From positions 1 to 63,608 of the forward strand of contig MPMV01000024.1 in the NCBI GenBank assembly GCA_002238685.1: a DNA stretch of 63,608 bases. Reading direction: 5' to 3'. The DNA comes from a bacterium EF100-94H03 bin56 (GTDB taxonomy: Bacteria; Pseudomonadota; Alphaproteobacteria; SP197). Position numbers and translations under genes: made by a program. Positions within the stretch are counted from its first letter, which is position 1. Each line of letters begins with the position of its first letter. Shown here piece after piece: positions 39,656 to 48,559 of this stretch. The notes beneath the pieces are model-generated. The model ran no database searches. It was not told the origin of the DNA and saw only the letters and a program-made list of their open reading frames with translations.

Positions 39656-41053
39656 GTGAAGCCGCTGAACTCCATACGCATCTCGGGACGCGACGTTCTG
39701 CCCCTTGTCGAGGGCGGCAAGGGGATCTCGATTTCGAATGGCGAGAGTTCGGGTGCCTGGGCGAACTGTGGCGGCGTCGGCACCTTTTCCGGCGTCAACG
39801 CCGATGACCGCGACGAGAGCGGGGAGCTGATCCCCCAGGTCTACAGGGGGCGCAGCCGCAAGGACCGGCATGAGGAACTGGTATCGTTCGGTATCAGGGG
39901 CGGTATTCACCAGGCACAGGTGGCACACGAACTCGCTGGCGGCGAGGGCGCCATCCATGTGAACGTTCTGTGGGAGATGGGGGGATGCGAGAGGGTGCTG
40001 CACGGCGTCCTCGAGGGAGCCAAGGGACTGGTCCATGGCGTCACATGCGGCGCCGGTATGCCCTACAGAATGGCCCAGATCTGTTCGGAGTACGGTGTCT
40101 ACTACTACCCGATCACCAGCTCCGCTCGGGCCTTCAACATCCTGTGGAAACGCGCCTATCATCGTTTCCCCGAGCTCCTCGGAGGTGTCGTCTACGAAGA
40201 CCCGTGGCGTGCAGGCGGACACAATGGTCTGTCCAATGTCGAGGATCCGGAGGTTCCGGAGGACCCCTATCCCAGGGTTATCGCATTGCGCAAGGTGATG
40301 CGCAGTGTCGGTCTCGATGACACCCCCATCTTCATGGCCGGAGGCGTGTGGCGCGTCGACGAGTGGCTCGACTGGCTCGACAATCCCGAACTTGGTCCCA
40401 TCGCCTTCCAGTTCGGAACACGTCCCCTGCTGACCGAGGAGAGCCCGATCTCGGATACATGGAAGCGGCGGTTGCTCACGCTGCGCGAGGGCGAGATCAG
40501 TCTCAACCGGTTCAGCCCGACCGGGTTCTATTCCTCGGCGGTGGAAAACAGCTTCCTTCTCGAGCTCAAGACACGCAATCGCCGCCAGGTCGCCTATGCG
40601 ACCGAACCCGTCGGCGACCATGTGGTCGAGTTCGCCTTCGGCCCCCGGGGGCGCCTCGTCTACCTCACGGAGCACGATCTCGACGAAGTCCGTCAATGGG
40701 TCGCGGCAGGGTTCAGCGAACCCCTCAAGACTCCCGATTCCACCCTGGTCTTTGTCACGCCCGAGAAGTCCCGGCAGATCCGTACCGACCAGATCGAGTG
40801 CATGGGCTGTCTCAGCCAGTGCCGGTTCTCGAACTGGAAGTGCAACGAGACGGGGACGACCGGCCGCAAACCGGACCCTCGCAGCTACTGCATCCAGAAG
40901 ACCCTGCAGGTCATCAGTCATTCCGACGACATCGAGACCCAGCTCATGTTCGCCGGCCACAATGCTCACCGGTTTGCCAATGACCCCTGGTACGCCAACG
41001 GCTTCATCCCCACCGTGGCACAACTGATGGACCGCCTTCAGACCGGTCAGTAG
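39656..41053 (+). CDS. Nitronate monooxygenase-like flavoprotein with Cys-rich tail
   Basis: 465 residues from GTG 39656, which has GGGGAG 9 bases ahead. The TIM-barrel FMN domain (1-345) resembles 2-nitropropane dioxygenase/nitronate monooxygenase, with the catalytic-site glycine-rich HGVTCGAGMPYR and FMAGGVWR phosphate motifs. About 100 residues beyond it carry Cys382, Cys385, Cys389, Cys396 and Cys412 (CX2CX3CX6C first), which suggest a metal or Fe-S site that is absent from classic members. Its position after pnp is shared with relatives. The substrate is unknown. Confidence 0.8.
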   Translation: MKPLNSIRISGRDVLPLVEGGKGISISNGESSGAWANCGGVGTFSGVNADDRDESGELIPQVYRGRSRKDRHEELVSFGIRGGIHQAQVAHELAGGEGAIHVNVLWEMGGCERVLHGVLEGAKGLVHGVTCGAGMPYRMAQICSEYGVYYYPITSSARAFNILWKRAYHRFPELLGGVVYEDPWRAGGHNGLSNVEDPEVPEDPYPRVIALRKVMRSVGLDDTPIFMAGGVWRVDEWLDWLDNPELGPIAFQFGTRPLLTEESPISDTWKRRLLTLREGEISLNRFSPTGFYSSAVENSFLLELKTRNRRQVAYATEPVGDHVVEFAFGPRGRLVYLTEHDLDEVRQWVAAGFSEPLKTPDSTLVFVTPEKSRQIRTDQIECMGCLSQCRFSNWKCNETGTTGRKPDPRSYCIQKTLQVISHSDDIETQLMFAGHNAHRFANDPWYANGFIPTVAQLMDRLQTGQ

Positions 41054-41121
41054 GATGTCGCGGCCGTGCCCGGCAAGGCGAACGTGGAGTCCAGTCGCGA
41101 CCGGCATTATGGTGAACTGTC

Positions 41122-41532
41122 ATGCATCACAACGATGAACACATTGATGAACTGCTCGCGTCCAGGGGATTGCGGCTGACGCGCCAGAGACGGCAGCTCG
41201 CCGGCCTCCTTTTCAGGGGCGGCGACCGCCATGTGACAGCGGAGATGCTCGGACGGGAAGCAAAGCTGAGCGGTTTCAGGGTTTCTCTAGCAACCGTCTA
41301 CAACACGTTGCACCAGTTCACCCGGGCGGGTCTGCTGCGCAGGATCAATGTTGACCCCGCCAGGACCTGGTTCGATACGAATACGACCGTCCACCACCAT
41401 TTCTTCAATACCAGGAGTCTGGAGCTCACCGACATTCCGCAGGAGCGGGTCAGTGTCGACGTTCTGCCGGCGCCGCCGGTCGGCACCACCATCGATCACG
41501 TCGACGTGGTGATCCGGGTGACGCCGCGGTGA
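41122..41532 (+). CDS. irr: Irr-like Fur-family iron regulator
   Basis: 136 residues. The winged helix shows GLRLTRQRRQLAGLLF and VSLATVYNTLHQFTRAGLLRRI; the sensing domain has the three-His run HHHFF at His91-93, which marks Irr, the alphaproteobacterial haem-responsive regulator. No regular Fur CXXC. It stands just upstream of rubrerythrin, so it very likely controls the peroxide-stress genes that follow. Fur-family PerR is the other option, but the HHH run favours Irr. Confidence 0.85.
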   Translation: MHHNDEHIDELLASRGLRLTRQRRQLAGLLFRGGDRHVTAEMLGREAKLSGFRVSLATVYNTLHQFTRAGLLRRINVDPARTWFDTNTTVHHHFFNTRSLELTDIPQERVSVDVLPAPPVGTTIDHVDVVIRVTPR

Positions 41533-41540
41533 GGCGTTGC

Positions 41541-41569
41541 TTGACAGATTGGAATTATTCCAGATAGCT
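41541..41569 (+). promoter_or_regulatory. Rubrerythrin promoter with Irr-box-like palindrome
   Basis: A consensus -35 TTGACA (41541-41546) is followed by the perfect 13-base palindrome TGGAATTATTCCA (41550-41562) and a weak -10-like ATAGCT. The palindrome matches the iron control element core TTAGAANNNTTCTAA at 10 of 12 fixed positions as TTGGAATTATTCCAG. Lying between -35 and -10, a bound regulator would block RNA polymerase. It is only 9 bases past the irr stop. Confidence 0.6.
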
Positions 41570-41648
41570 TCCGGCCGGAGCGGTCGGACCGCTCCCTTCA
41601 CCAGCACCCCAAGGGCCCGCAGGGCCGCTCAATCCCGAGGAGAGTACC

Positions 41649-42068
41649 ATGTCACTTGGTGGCACCAGGACCGAACAGAATCTGAAAGATGCCTTTGCCG
41701 GCGAGAGCCAGGCGAACCGCCGCTACCTCTACTTCGCCCAGAAGGCAGATATCGAGGGCTACAACGACGTGGCCGCCGTTTTCCGTTCAACGGCGGAAGG
41801 GGAAACCGGACACGCCCATGGCCACCTCGAGTTCCTCGAGGAAACCGGTGACCCGGCAACCGGCGAGCCGATCGGGCCCACCGACCGGAATCTCAAGGCG
41901 GCGATTGCCGGAGAGACCCACGAGTACACCGACATGTATCCCGGCATGGCCAGGACAGCACGCGACGAGGGATTGGACGAGATTGCGGACTGGTTCGAGA
42001 CCCTCGCCAAGGCCGAGAAGAGTCACGCCGGGCGCTTCCAGAAGGCGCTTGATACGCTCGACGACTGA
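41649..42068 (+). CDS. Rubrerythrin
   Basis: 139 residues, the four-helix diiron domain only. Glu residues recur in the expected places: [34 protein letters not shown] and [11 protein letters not shown], with His partners. It lacks the C-terminal rubredoxin domain and so would need another electron donor. The protein reduces hydrogen peroxide. It is the first gene of the set with the Hdr-like and DUF3501 genes. Confidence 0.92.
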   Translation: MSLGGTRTEQNLKDAFAGESQANRRYLYFAQKADIEGYNDVAAVFRSTAEGETGHAHGHLEFLEETGDPATGEPIGPTDRNLKAAIAGETHEYTDMYPGMARTARDEGLDEIADWFETLAKAEKSHAGRFQKALDTLDD

Positions 42069-42150
42069 TCCGGAACCGGGACGCGAGCTTGCCCGCGGCA
42101 GTCCCCGTTCCGCTGCCGCAGGCAAGCCTGTCCTGGCAGGATTCTTGACC

Positions 42151-43515
42151 ATGCGAGAAGGCAGTCTCGACGCCCCGACACGCCATGTCGTGGACTGGGG
42201 CAATCCCGACTTCGTCGATGCCGGGAGAATCGATGCCGAGTTGCGTCGCGTCTTCGACATCTGTCACGGATGCCGGAGATGTTTCAATCTGTGCGATGCC
42301 TTTCCCCGCCTGTTCGATCTCATCGACGACTCGGCAACCGGCGAACTCGATTCCGTTGACAGCGCGGATTTCCCGTCTGTCACGGATGCCTGCACGTTCT
42401 GCGACATGTGTTTCATGACCAAGTGCCCCTACGTGCCGCCCCACGCATTCGATCTCGATTTTCCCCATCTCATGCTCCGCGTCAGGGCGGCCGAGTTTCG
42501 CCGCGGTGAACGCAGCTTCATGGATGAACGAATCTCGGATACCGATACCAACGGCCGGTTGGGAACGACATTCTCGCCCCTTGCCAACTGGGCACTCGCC
42601 AGAAAGAACCGCCTCACCCGCCCCCTGATGCAGTCCGCCTGCGGGATCCATGCCGAGGCCGAACTCCCCCGATTCAATGCGGCGAGCCTGGTTTCCGTTG
42701 CTGCCCGGGAACCCCTCGAAGTCAACCGCGAGGCCCCGGCCTATCCCCGCAGGGCGGTCATTTACGCCACCTGTTTCTCGAACTGGAACGATGCAGGGAT
42801 CGGTGATGCGTTCCGGCGCATCCTGGCCCACAACGGCATCGAGACCGCGGTGGTGCATCCGGGCTGCTGCGGCATGCCGAAGCTGGAACTCGGTGATCTG
42901 GCGGATGTGGCCAAGCGCGCCCGAACAGTGTCCGGGAAATTGCTGGGTTGGCACGACGACGGGTGGGACATTGTTTCCCTTGTGCCTTCGTGTTCACTGA
43001 TGATGAAGTTCGAATGGCCGTTGATCGCCCCGGACGACGGTTCGGTCACCCGCTTGGCTTCCGTGGTTCAGGATGCGAGCGAGTACATTGTCCGCATTGC
43101 CCGGTCAGAGGGACTCACGGACGGTCTCGAACCGATCGACGGACCCGTGACCCTGCATGTGGCCTGTCACGCGCGGGCCCAGAACATGGGAGCGAAGGCG
43201 GCAGAGATGCTGCGTCTGATCCCTGATACGGCGGTCAACGTCATCGAGAGGTGTTCGGGGCACGGCGGATCCTGGGGGGTGCGGACCGCCACGTTCGAGA
43301 CAGGCATGAAGGTCGGAAGGACAGTCATGCGTAACATTGCCAGGCACGATCCCGCAGGCGCCGGAGTTGTCGCCTCGGAGTGCCCGCTGGCTGGCCTCCA
43401 TATCGCTCAGGGAGTCGCTCGCCTGGAGGGGCGCGAAGCACCGGCTCCACGGACGTGTCATCCGATTCAGCTGATGGCCCGCTCCTGGGGCCTTGAAGTG
43501 AGAGGTGCGGGATGA
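42151..43515 (+). CDS. Hdr-like (GlpC/HdrD-type) Fe-S protein of the rubrerythrin operon
   Basis: 454 residues from ATG 42151. Two ferredoxin-type Cys sets are at Cys38, 41, 44, 48 and Cys81, 84, 87, 92, followed by two CCG-like segments with HPGCCGMPKLE and IERCSGHGGSWG. This is the architecture of the electron-transferring subunit of heterodisulfide reductase and glycerol-3-phosphate dehydrogenase C. Next to rubrerythrin without rubredoxin, it may be the electron donor, an inference. It overlaps the DUF3501 gene by 4 bases. Confidence 0.85.
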   Translation: MREGSLDAPTRHVVDWGNPDFVDAGRIDAELRRVFDICHGCRRCFNLCDAFPRLFDLIDDSATGELDSVDSADFPSVTDACTFCDMCFMTKCPYVPPHAFDLDFPHLMLRVRAAEFRRGERSFMDERISDTDTNGRLGTTFSPLANWALARKNRLTRPLMQSACGIHAEAELPRFNAASLVSVAAREPLEVNREAPAYPRRAVIYATCFSNWNDAGIGDAFRRILAHNGIETAVVHPGCCGMPKLELGDLADVAKRARTVSGKLLGWHDDGWDIVSLVPSCSLMMKFEWPLIAPDDGSVTRLASVVQDASEYIVRIARSEGLTDGLEPIDGPVTLHVACHARAQNMGAKAAEMLRLIPDTAVNVIERCSGHGGSWGVRTATFETGMKVGRTVMRNIARHDPAGAGVVASECPLAGLHIAQGVARLEGREAPAPRTCHPIQLMARSWGLEVRGAG

Positions 43516-44090
43516 AGATCCACCGCGACGACATCATTGCGCCCGAGGACTACGCGCGGATGCGTGGGAAGCACCGTGCCCACCTCCGCGAAATCAAGCG
43601 GCACCGGCGTATCGAGGTTGGTCCCTTCATCACCTTCTTCTTCGAGAACCGCCAGACAATGTGGCATCAGATCCATGAGATGCTGCACATCGAAAAAGGC
43701 GGCGAAGAACAGATCGCCGACGAACTTGACGCCTACAACCCCCTGGTTCCCGAAGGCCGTGATCTGCGTTCAACGATGATGATCGAGATCGACGACCCGA
43801 TACGGCGCAACACGATGCTGCGCCGTCTGGGGTGGATCGACGAGACGGTGTCCTTCCTGGTCGGCGGCCGGTCGATCGCCGCAGAGCCCCTTCAGGACAC
43901 CGAACGCAACACGCCTGACGGCAAGACGAGCAGCATCCACTTTCTGGTGTTTCGCTTCGATGACGAAACTGTCGCCATGTTCCGTGATTCAGGGGTACGC
44001 GTGGCCCTTGAAGTCGGCCACGAGAACTACGGCCACCAGGCGATACTCACGCCGCAGACACGCGAAACCCTTGCCGGCGACTTCTTCTGA
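43512..44090 (+). CDS. DUF3501 family protein
   Basis: 192 residues, the whole of the domain: HRRIEVGPFITFFFENRQTMWHQIHEMLHIEKG at the start and LEVGHENYGHQAIL near the end. No catalytic motif is known. The gene regularly follows rubrerythrin and Hdr-like genes in alphaproteobacteria, where it is thought to belong to the peroxide response. Its 4-base overlap here supports co-expression. Confidence 0.85.
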   Translation: MKIHRDDIIAPEDYARMRGKHRAHLREIKRHRRIEVGPFITFFFENRQTMWHQIHEMLHIEKGGEEQIADELDAYNPLVPEGRDLRSTMMIEIDDPIRRNTMLRRLGWIDETVSFLVGGRSIAAEPLQDTERNTPDGKTSSIHFLVFRFDDETVAMFRDSGVRVALEVGHENYGHQAILTPQTRETLAGDFF

Positions 44091-44105
44091 AACGGCCCGG
44101 GGCGT

Positions 44106-44897
44106 TCAGCGTGTCCGCTTGAGGGCCGTCTGGGTGAAGTCGTTGAGATCGAGGTCGGTTCCGAACGTGTAACCTGTCCAGTTGAGTTCGGTACTCTTGC
44201 CGGTGAGATGATTCGTCATCGACATGTGTCCGGCGCGCCAGAAGTGGTCGAGGTAGAGGTTGTAGTCATCGACCACCAGAGTCTTCAGATGGGACTCCCT
44301 GCGGTCGTAGTACTCGATCCTGACGGTGAGCAGTTCGTCTTTGTCGATCCACATCACCTGCCGTGAGTAACCGGAGTCCTCGTGGGTCGGGAAGCGTTCG
44401 ATCACGTCGCACGTCAGATCACCACAGGGTTCGTCACCGAGATGCCGGTAGGTGTACCGTTCGATCTCCGAGGCCCCCATGTCCTCGTATGAGAACTCGC
44501 TTCCCATGAAGGAACCCGACTGGTTAGACGAACTGATGCGCTTGACCCTCTCGAGGGCCGGGAGATAGAGCCACTGGTCGTCCGCCTCGTCCTTGTGGGC
44601 GTGGACGAGAAAGGCCGTTCCCTTGACATCACGGGGCCGGTCGAAGACGAAAATGGTGCGGTCTCCGTCGTTCTCGACCTCGATCACCTTGATGCGGACC
44701 TCGCGCGTGCTTTCCTCCCCCCGCTTGTTGCGCAGGATCATGCCCATATTCGCGGTGAAGTTTCCGAACCCCTTCTGGCGTTCGCGGGCCTCCGTGGCAA
44801 TGCGCAACCCGGTCTCCTCCGGGGTTTCGGCATCAACCCGGGAAAGTCCCGGAATCCAGGCGACGGCGAATGCAACGAGGACGAGAATCATGCGCAT
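44106..44897 (-). CDS. LolA-like periplasmic protein (outer-membrane lipoprotein-sorting family)
   Basis: 263 residues. The N-terminus is a Sec signal (LVLVAFAVAWIPG) cut near DAE. The mature part (TEARERQKGFGNFTANMGMILRNK onward) shows the half-barrel of LolA-like proteins annotated as outer-membrane lipoprotein-sorting; SSSNQSGSFMGSEFSYEDMG and CGDLTC are seen. Unlike LolA, this branch has a long form often paired with RND exporters, none of which is near. I chose the ATG at 44897, with GGAA ahead; the longer frame adds no signal. Confidence 0.8.
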   Translation of the reverse strand: MRMILVLVAFAVAWIPGLSRVDAETPEETGLRIATEARERQKGFGNFTANMGMILRNKRGEESTREVRIKVIEVENDGDRTIFVFDRPRDVKGTAFLVHAHKDEADDQWLYLPALERVKRISSSNQSGSFMGSEFSYEDMGASEIERYTYRHLGDEPCGDLTCDVIERFPTHEDSGYSRQVMWIDKDELLTVRIEYYDRRESHLKTLVVDDYNLYLDHFWRAGHMSMTNHLTGKSTELNWTGYTFGTDLDLNDFTQTALKRTR

Positions 44898-45083
44898 GGC
44901 GGGTTCCTTACATTCCCTTTCCAGAAGCTGTAGTCCAGGTTGAGCCCGACGCAACCGTCAGTCCAACGGGAAGGTCGCGTGTGGCGACATCGGCGCAGGC
45001 AGATCCTTTGATACTCATGAGCCGGTTGTCGTCGGGACGTCTCCTGAACTCGCCGCTGAAAGTCCTGATGAAGAATTCTGTGC

Positions 45084-46328
45084 TCATTGTAGCCGGCAAG
45101 GGGTCGCATCGCACCACCAGCCCATGTCGAACGTCCGCGCACGAGTCCGTTTGGCACAGGCTGCCGGAATTCCTTGCAACCCGGTTCCAAGGACACGCAT
45201 GGGCTGACCTCGTGGCTTCCAGTTAATCGTCCGCCCGCCGGACCATCCCATCGAACGGCCCGGAGCTCGTTCACACTTTCCGGCCGTCCCGGCGCTCGTG
45301 CACATTTGCCGTCTGCCGCGGGTTTCGTGACCGACTGCGCTGGCTGAGCCGTGATGGAGGGCGAGCGACTGGCACATCGTTGCCAGTCGCTCGCGCAGGC
45401 GGACTGGTTTCTCGACGATGACGCTGTCGCCCCAGGTGACGAGATGCCAGCACATCTCGTCGATGCCGCCGGCCGTGAACCGCACCGTGACAGAGCCGTC
45501 GCCGTTCGTCTCGACCGTCTGGTCCGGGTGGAACAGGAAGGCTGCGGCGTCCCGCGCCACACGAGGCAGGAAGCACAGGACGACCTCGACCGGCTTTTCC
45601 TGGAATGTGCCGAAGGAACGTTTGGCGTAGGCCCGCAGATCGAACGCCGGATCGCGATCGAACCGCTCTTCAGTGATCCGGGCGTCACTCATGTTCGCGA
45701 GGCGCCACAGACGCGGCTCGTCGGCCCAGTCGGTCCGTCCCACCAGGAAGGCCCGGTTGCCGTGGATCAGGCCATAGGGCTGCACGCTCTGGCGGCTCCG
45801 CCGTCCCGTCGCCTGGGCGAAGTACCTGAACTTCACCACACGGCCGGTCACGACGGCCTCGCGCAGGAGCGAGAGGAGGCCGGCGTCGAGGCGCGGCCGG
45901 GGCCCGGGTCGCATGGCCAGCCCTTCGGCGAAGATCAGCGCCTCGACGTCCGCCTCGATTCTGTCGAGCGTGTCCGAACGCAACGTGGCGCGCAGCTTGC
46001 GAGCGATCTCCCGCAGGATCTCCGCCCTTGCGTCCAGGCCGGTCCGTTCCAGGACGTCGGCGGCTCCCGCCAGTTCCGCCAGCTCCTCCACCGAGACGGC
46101 GACGAGACGGCGAAGGGCATCCGAGCGCAGCCTCCAGTGCCGCTTGTTGTCGTCCCGCGGCACGATGTCCAACGGCCCGAAGGCCCACTCGACGGTATCC
46201 CGCAGGCGCTCCGCCGTCCTCCGGCTGACGCCGAAGTCCGCCTTGATGTCGTCCAGTGTCACGCCACCGCGCGAGCCCTGAAGGCGAATCGCCAGGCGAA
46301 TGATGTCCTTCAGTCGTTCGTACCGCAT
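45084..46328 (-). CDS. WYL-domain transcriptional regulator
   Basis: 414 residues. A winged HTH (1-75, VTLDDIKADFGVSRRTAERLRD) leads to the WYL fold (about 150-225, SVQPYGLIHGNRAFLVGRTD) and a WCX C-terminal extension (about 245-322). Residues about 325-414 form a low-complexity tail (Cys, Arg, Trp, Gly) unlike any WYL protein I know, and could be a read-through of a lost stop. WYL regulators sense nucleotides or DNA ends and often control DNA repair or phage defence. The gene is downstream of the AAA+ ATPase gene by 72 bases. Confidence 0.82.
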   Translation of the reverse strand: MRYERLKDIIRLAIRLQGSRGGVTLDDIKADFGVSRRTAERLRDTVEWAFGPLDIVPRDDNKRHWRLRSDALRRLVAVSVEELAELAGAADVLERTGLDARAEILREIARKLRATLRSDTLDRIEADVEALIFAEGLAMRPGPRPRLDAGLLSLLREAVVTGRVVKFRYFAQATGRRSRQSVQPYGLIHGNRAFLVGRTDWADEPRLWRLANMSDARITEERFDRDPAFDLRAYAKRSFGTFQEKPVEVVLCFLPRVARDAAAFLFHPDQTVETNGDGSVTVRFTAGGIDEMCWHLVTWGDSVIVEKPVRLRERLATMCQSLALHHGSASAVGHETRGRRQMCTSAGTAGKCERAPGRSMGWSGGRTINWKPRGQPMRVLGTGLQGIPAACAKRTRARTFDMGWWCDATPCRLQ

Positions 46329-46400
46329 CCGGCTGTCCCTCGCTCTCCCGGGCCGTTCACTGCCGGACCACCATGGCGCGGCTCATGGGATGCGACAACT

Positions 46401-48464
46401 TCATCTCAGGAAGCCGATGGCCCGGGGACGGTCGGGCTTGGCCTCGCACTCGGCGCGGAGCATCCGGGCGAGTGCGTCCGGTTCCACCAGGTGACCCAGA
46501 AGGCCGGCCTTGCGTCGCACGACCGCGAAGTCGCCGGGAGTGAGCGAGGTCAGGTACGCGATGTCCTCCGGCGGAGCGAGCCCGAACGAGGCGCGAAAGG
46601 CCATGGCGGCCTGGGCGGGCGTGAGAAAGTCGAGCGTGACCTTGAAGACGAAGCGCCGCAGGGTCGCCGGGTCGAGGTGCTCGCCGAAGTTGGTCGTGCA
46701 GGCGAAGGGCAGGGGATGGGTCTCCATCCAGGTCAGCATCTCGTTGACCTGGCTGACTTCCCAGTTCCTTTGGGCGAACCGACGGTCGGCGAGCAGCGAG
46801 TCGGCTTCGTCAAAGACCAGGAACGAGCCGTCATCGCGCGCCTCGGCGAAAGCGTCGGCGATCTGCCGTTCGGTCTCTCCGACCCACGCTGACATCAGGT
46901 CCGATGCCCGCTTCTGGATCACCTCGAGGCCGAGGCGCTCGGCCAGATAGCGCACAAACGCGCTCTTGCCCGTGCCCGGCGGTCCCTGCAGGCACAGGGA
47001 GAAGCGCCGTTCATCGGACACCACGAGGCGGTCGGCGAGCTCGCGAGGATCGGTGTCGGCGCGGATGAGCGCCGGATCGAAATGTTCCGGCGTGCCTTGC
47101 GGCGGCGCGTGGCGCCCCAGCACCCGCGACAGACTCTGCACGCCACGACGTACCGTGGCGAGATCTCCGGCCCCGAGATGCGCCGCGGCGGTCGCACCGG
47201 CCGCGACACCCGGCGTGGCGTCGAATTCGCAAGCCAGGGCACGGGCGTCCCGCGGGTCCGCTGCGATACCGTGGCGTTCGAGCTGGCGCATCCAGATCCT
47301 CGTGCGCACCCGGACTGTCGGCGGGCGCATCTCGAAGGCGAACATCATGCGCCGGAGAACGGCGGGGCTGACGTGCTCCGTGTCGTTCGTGGTCCACAGG
47401 GTCGGCGTCGGGGCGCGTTCGAGCAGCCGGTGCATGAACACCCTCGAGGACGTCCCGCGGGAACCTGCAAGAAAGGGCGGGAGAAGGGTGAAGTTCGAAG
47501 TGGCGTCGCCGAGCAGATCCTCCATCTCGTCGAACATGAGAATCGCACGGCGCTCCCTGGCGAAGAGGCGCTGGGCGAGGCGCAGCTCCTGAAGCCTCTC
47601 GTTCCGGGAGGGCTCGTCACCGCTCTCGTCGGCCTCCCCGACGCTGAAGAGCGTCACGCCGAGCCTCTCGGCCAGAACCTTGCAGAACTCAGTCTTGCCG
47701 GTTCCCGGAGGTCCGTGCAGCAGGATGTTGACACCCGGAGCGAGGGTGTCGAGCGCGCCCCTGAGCAAGGTCTCGACATGATCGCGATCGCCGGCGACAT
47801 GGTCGAAGTCCGTCCAGTCGAGATCGCTCGAAGGAGCGGGGTCAAGCAGCAGGCTGGCGACATCACGATCCGCGCCGCCGGGCGCGTGGACGAGCCGGTT
47901 CAACCGTTCCAGCATCATCACCTCGCCGTCGCTGCTGTCGATGGAGACGAGTCCCGACCGGACCAGGGGGGCGGCGGCCTCGAGGCGTCTGGCGACCGCG
48001 TTGGGCGAAAGGCCGAGAAGCACGGGCAGGGTCCGTCCTCGGAGGCTGAAGACAACCGGGCCGTCGAAGGAGCGCTCGAAGATATCGTCGATCATCGACT
48101 CGAACACGGACTGCGTCCGGTAGCGCAACAGGGTTTCCAGGATGGCGAGGTCGGTGCGCGTGAGGTCAGCCGATCGCCCGAGACACCGCAGGCGCCGGGC
48201 GGTCCGGTCGGGGCGCGCCGTGTGGTTCGAGCACTCCTCGCGCAGGGCTTCGCCAAGGACGCGGAACTGCCGGGCGGACAAGCCTTCGTTGCGGTCGATC
48301 TCCCAGCGGCGTCTGCGGGAGCGCTTGCGTCCACGCGCGATGAGGTTCTCCCTGTCGGCCACCCACATAGCCAGCGCCATCGCCTCCGGTTCCCGGTGGG
48401 AGAGGCGCGATGCTGCGTTCGCCAGGTAGAGGGCGAGCAGGCGATGTTCGTAGGCTGACAACAT
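46401..48464 (-). CDS. Two-module AAA+ ATPase of unknown role
   Basis: 687 residues. An unclassified N-terminal region (1-190) precedes two AAA+ modules. Module 1: Walker A GPPGTGKT (251-258), Walker B ILMFDE (308-313), sensor TTND (358-361). Module 2: Walker A GPPGTGKS (494-501), Walker B FLVFDE (548-553), sensor TTN near 590. Both look able to bind and hydrolyse ATP, resembling the Cdc48/SpoVK group. No protease or nuclease domain is joined. It precedes the WYL regulator on the same strand and is probably regulated by it; I cannot name the substrate. Confidence 0.85.
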   Translation of the reverse strand: MLSAYEHRLLALYLANAASRLSHREPEAMALAMWVADRENLIARGRKRSRRRRWEIDRNEGLSARQFRVLGEALREECSNHTARPDRTARRLRCLGRSADLTRTDLAILETLLRYRTQSVFESMIDDIFERSFDGPVVFSLRGRTLPVLLGLSPNAVARRLEAAAPLVRSGLVSIDSSDGEVMMLERLNRLVHAPGGADRDVASLLLDPAPSSDLDWTDFDHVAGDRDHVETLLRGALDTLAPGVNILLHGPPGTGKTEFCKVLAERLGVTLFSVGEADESGDEPSRNERLQELRLAQRLFARERRAILMFDEMEDLLGDATSNFTLLPPFLAGSRGTSSRVFMHRLLERAPTPTLWTTNDTEHVSPAVLRRMMFAFEMRPPTVRVRTRIWMRQLERHGIAADPRDARALACEFDATPGVAAGATAAAHLGAGDLATVRRGVQSLSRVLGRHAPPQGTPEHFDPALIRADTDPRELADRLVVSDERRFSLCLQGPPGTGKSAFVRYLAERLGLEVIQKRASDLMSAWVGETERQIADAFAEARDDGSFLVFDEADSLLADRRFAQRNWEVSQVNEMLTWMETHPLPFACTTNFGEHLDPATLRRFVFKVTLDFLTPAQAAMAFRASFGLAPPEDIAYLTSLTPGDFAVVRRKAGLLGHLVEPDALARMLRAECEAKPDRPRAIGFLR

Positions 48465-48559
48465 GGCGTTCCCTCCCGTCCGTCGAGTCGCAGCGACAGT
48501 AACCTGCCACTACGTCATATACGGACGTAGGCACGAAGCCTTCTTGAGACTTGCAAGAA

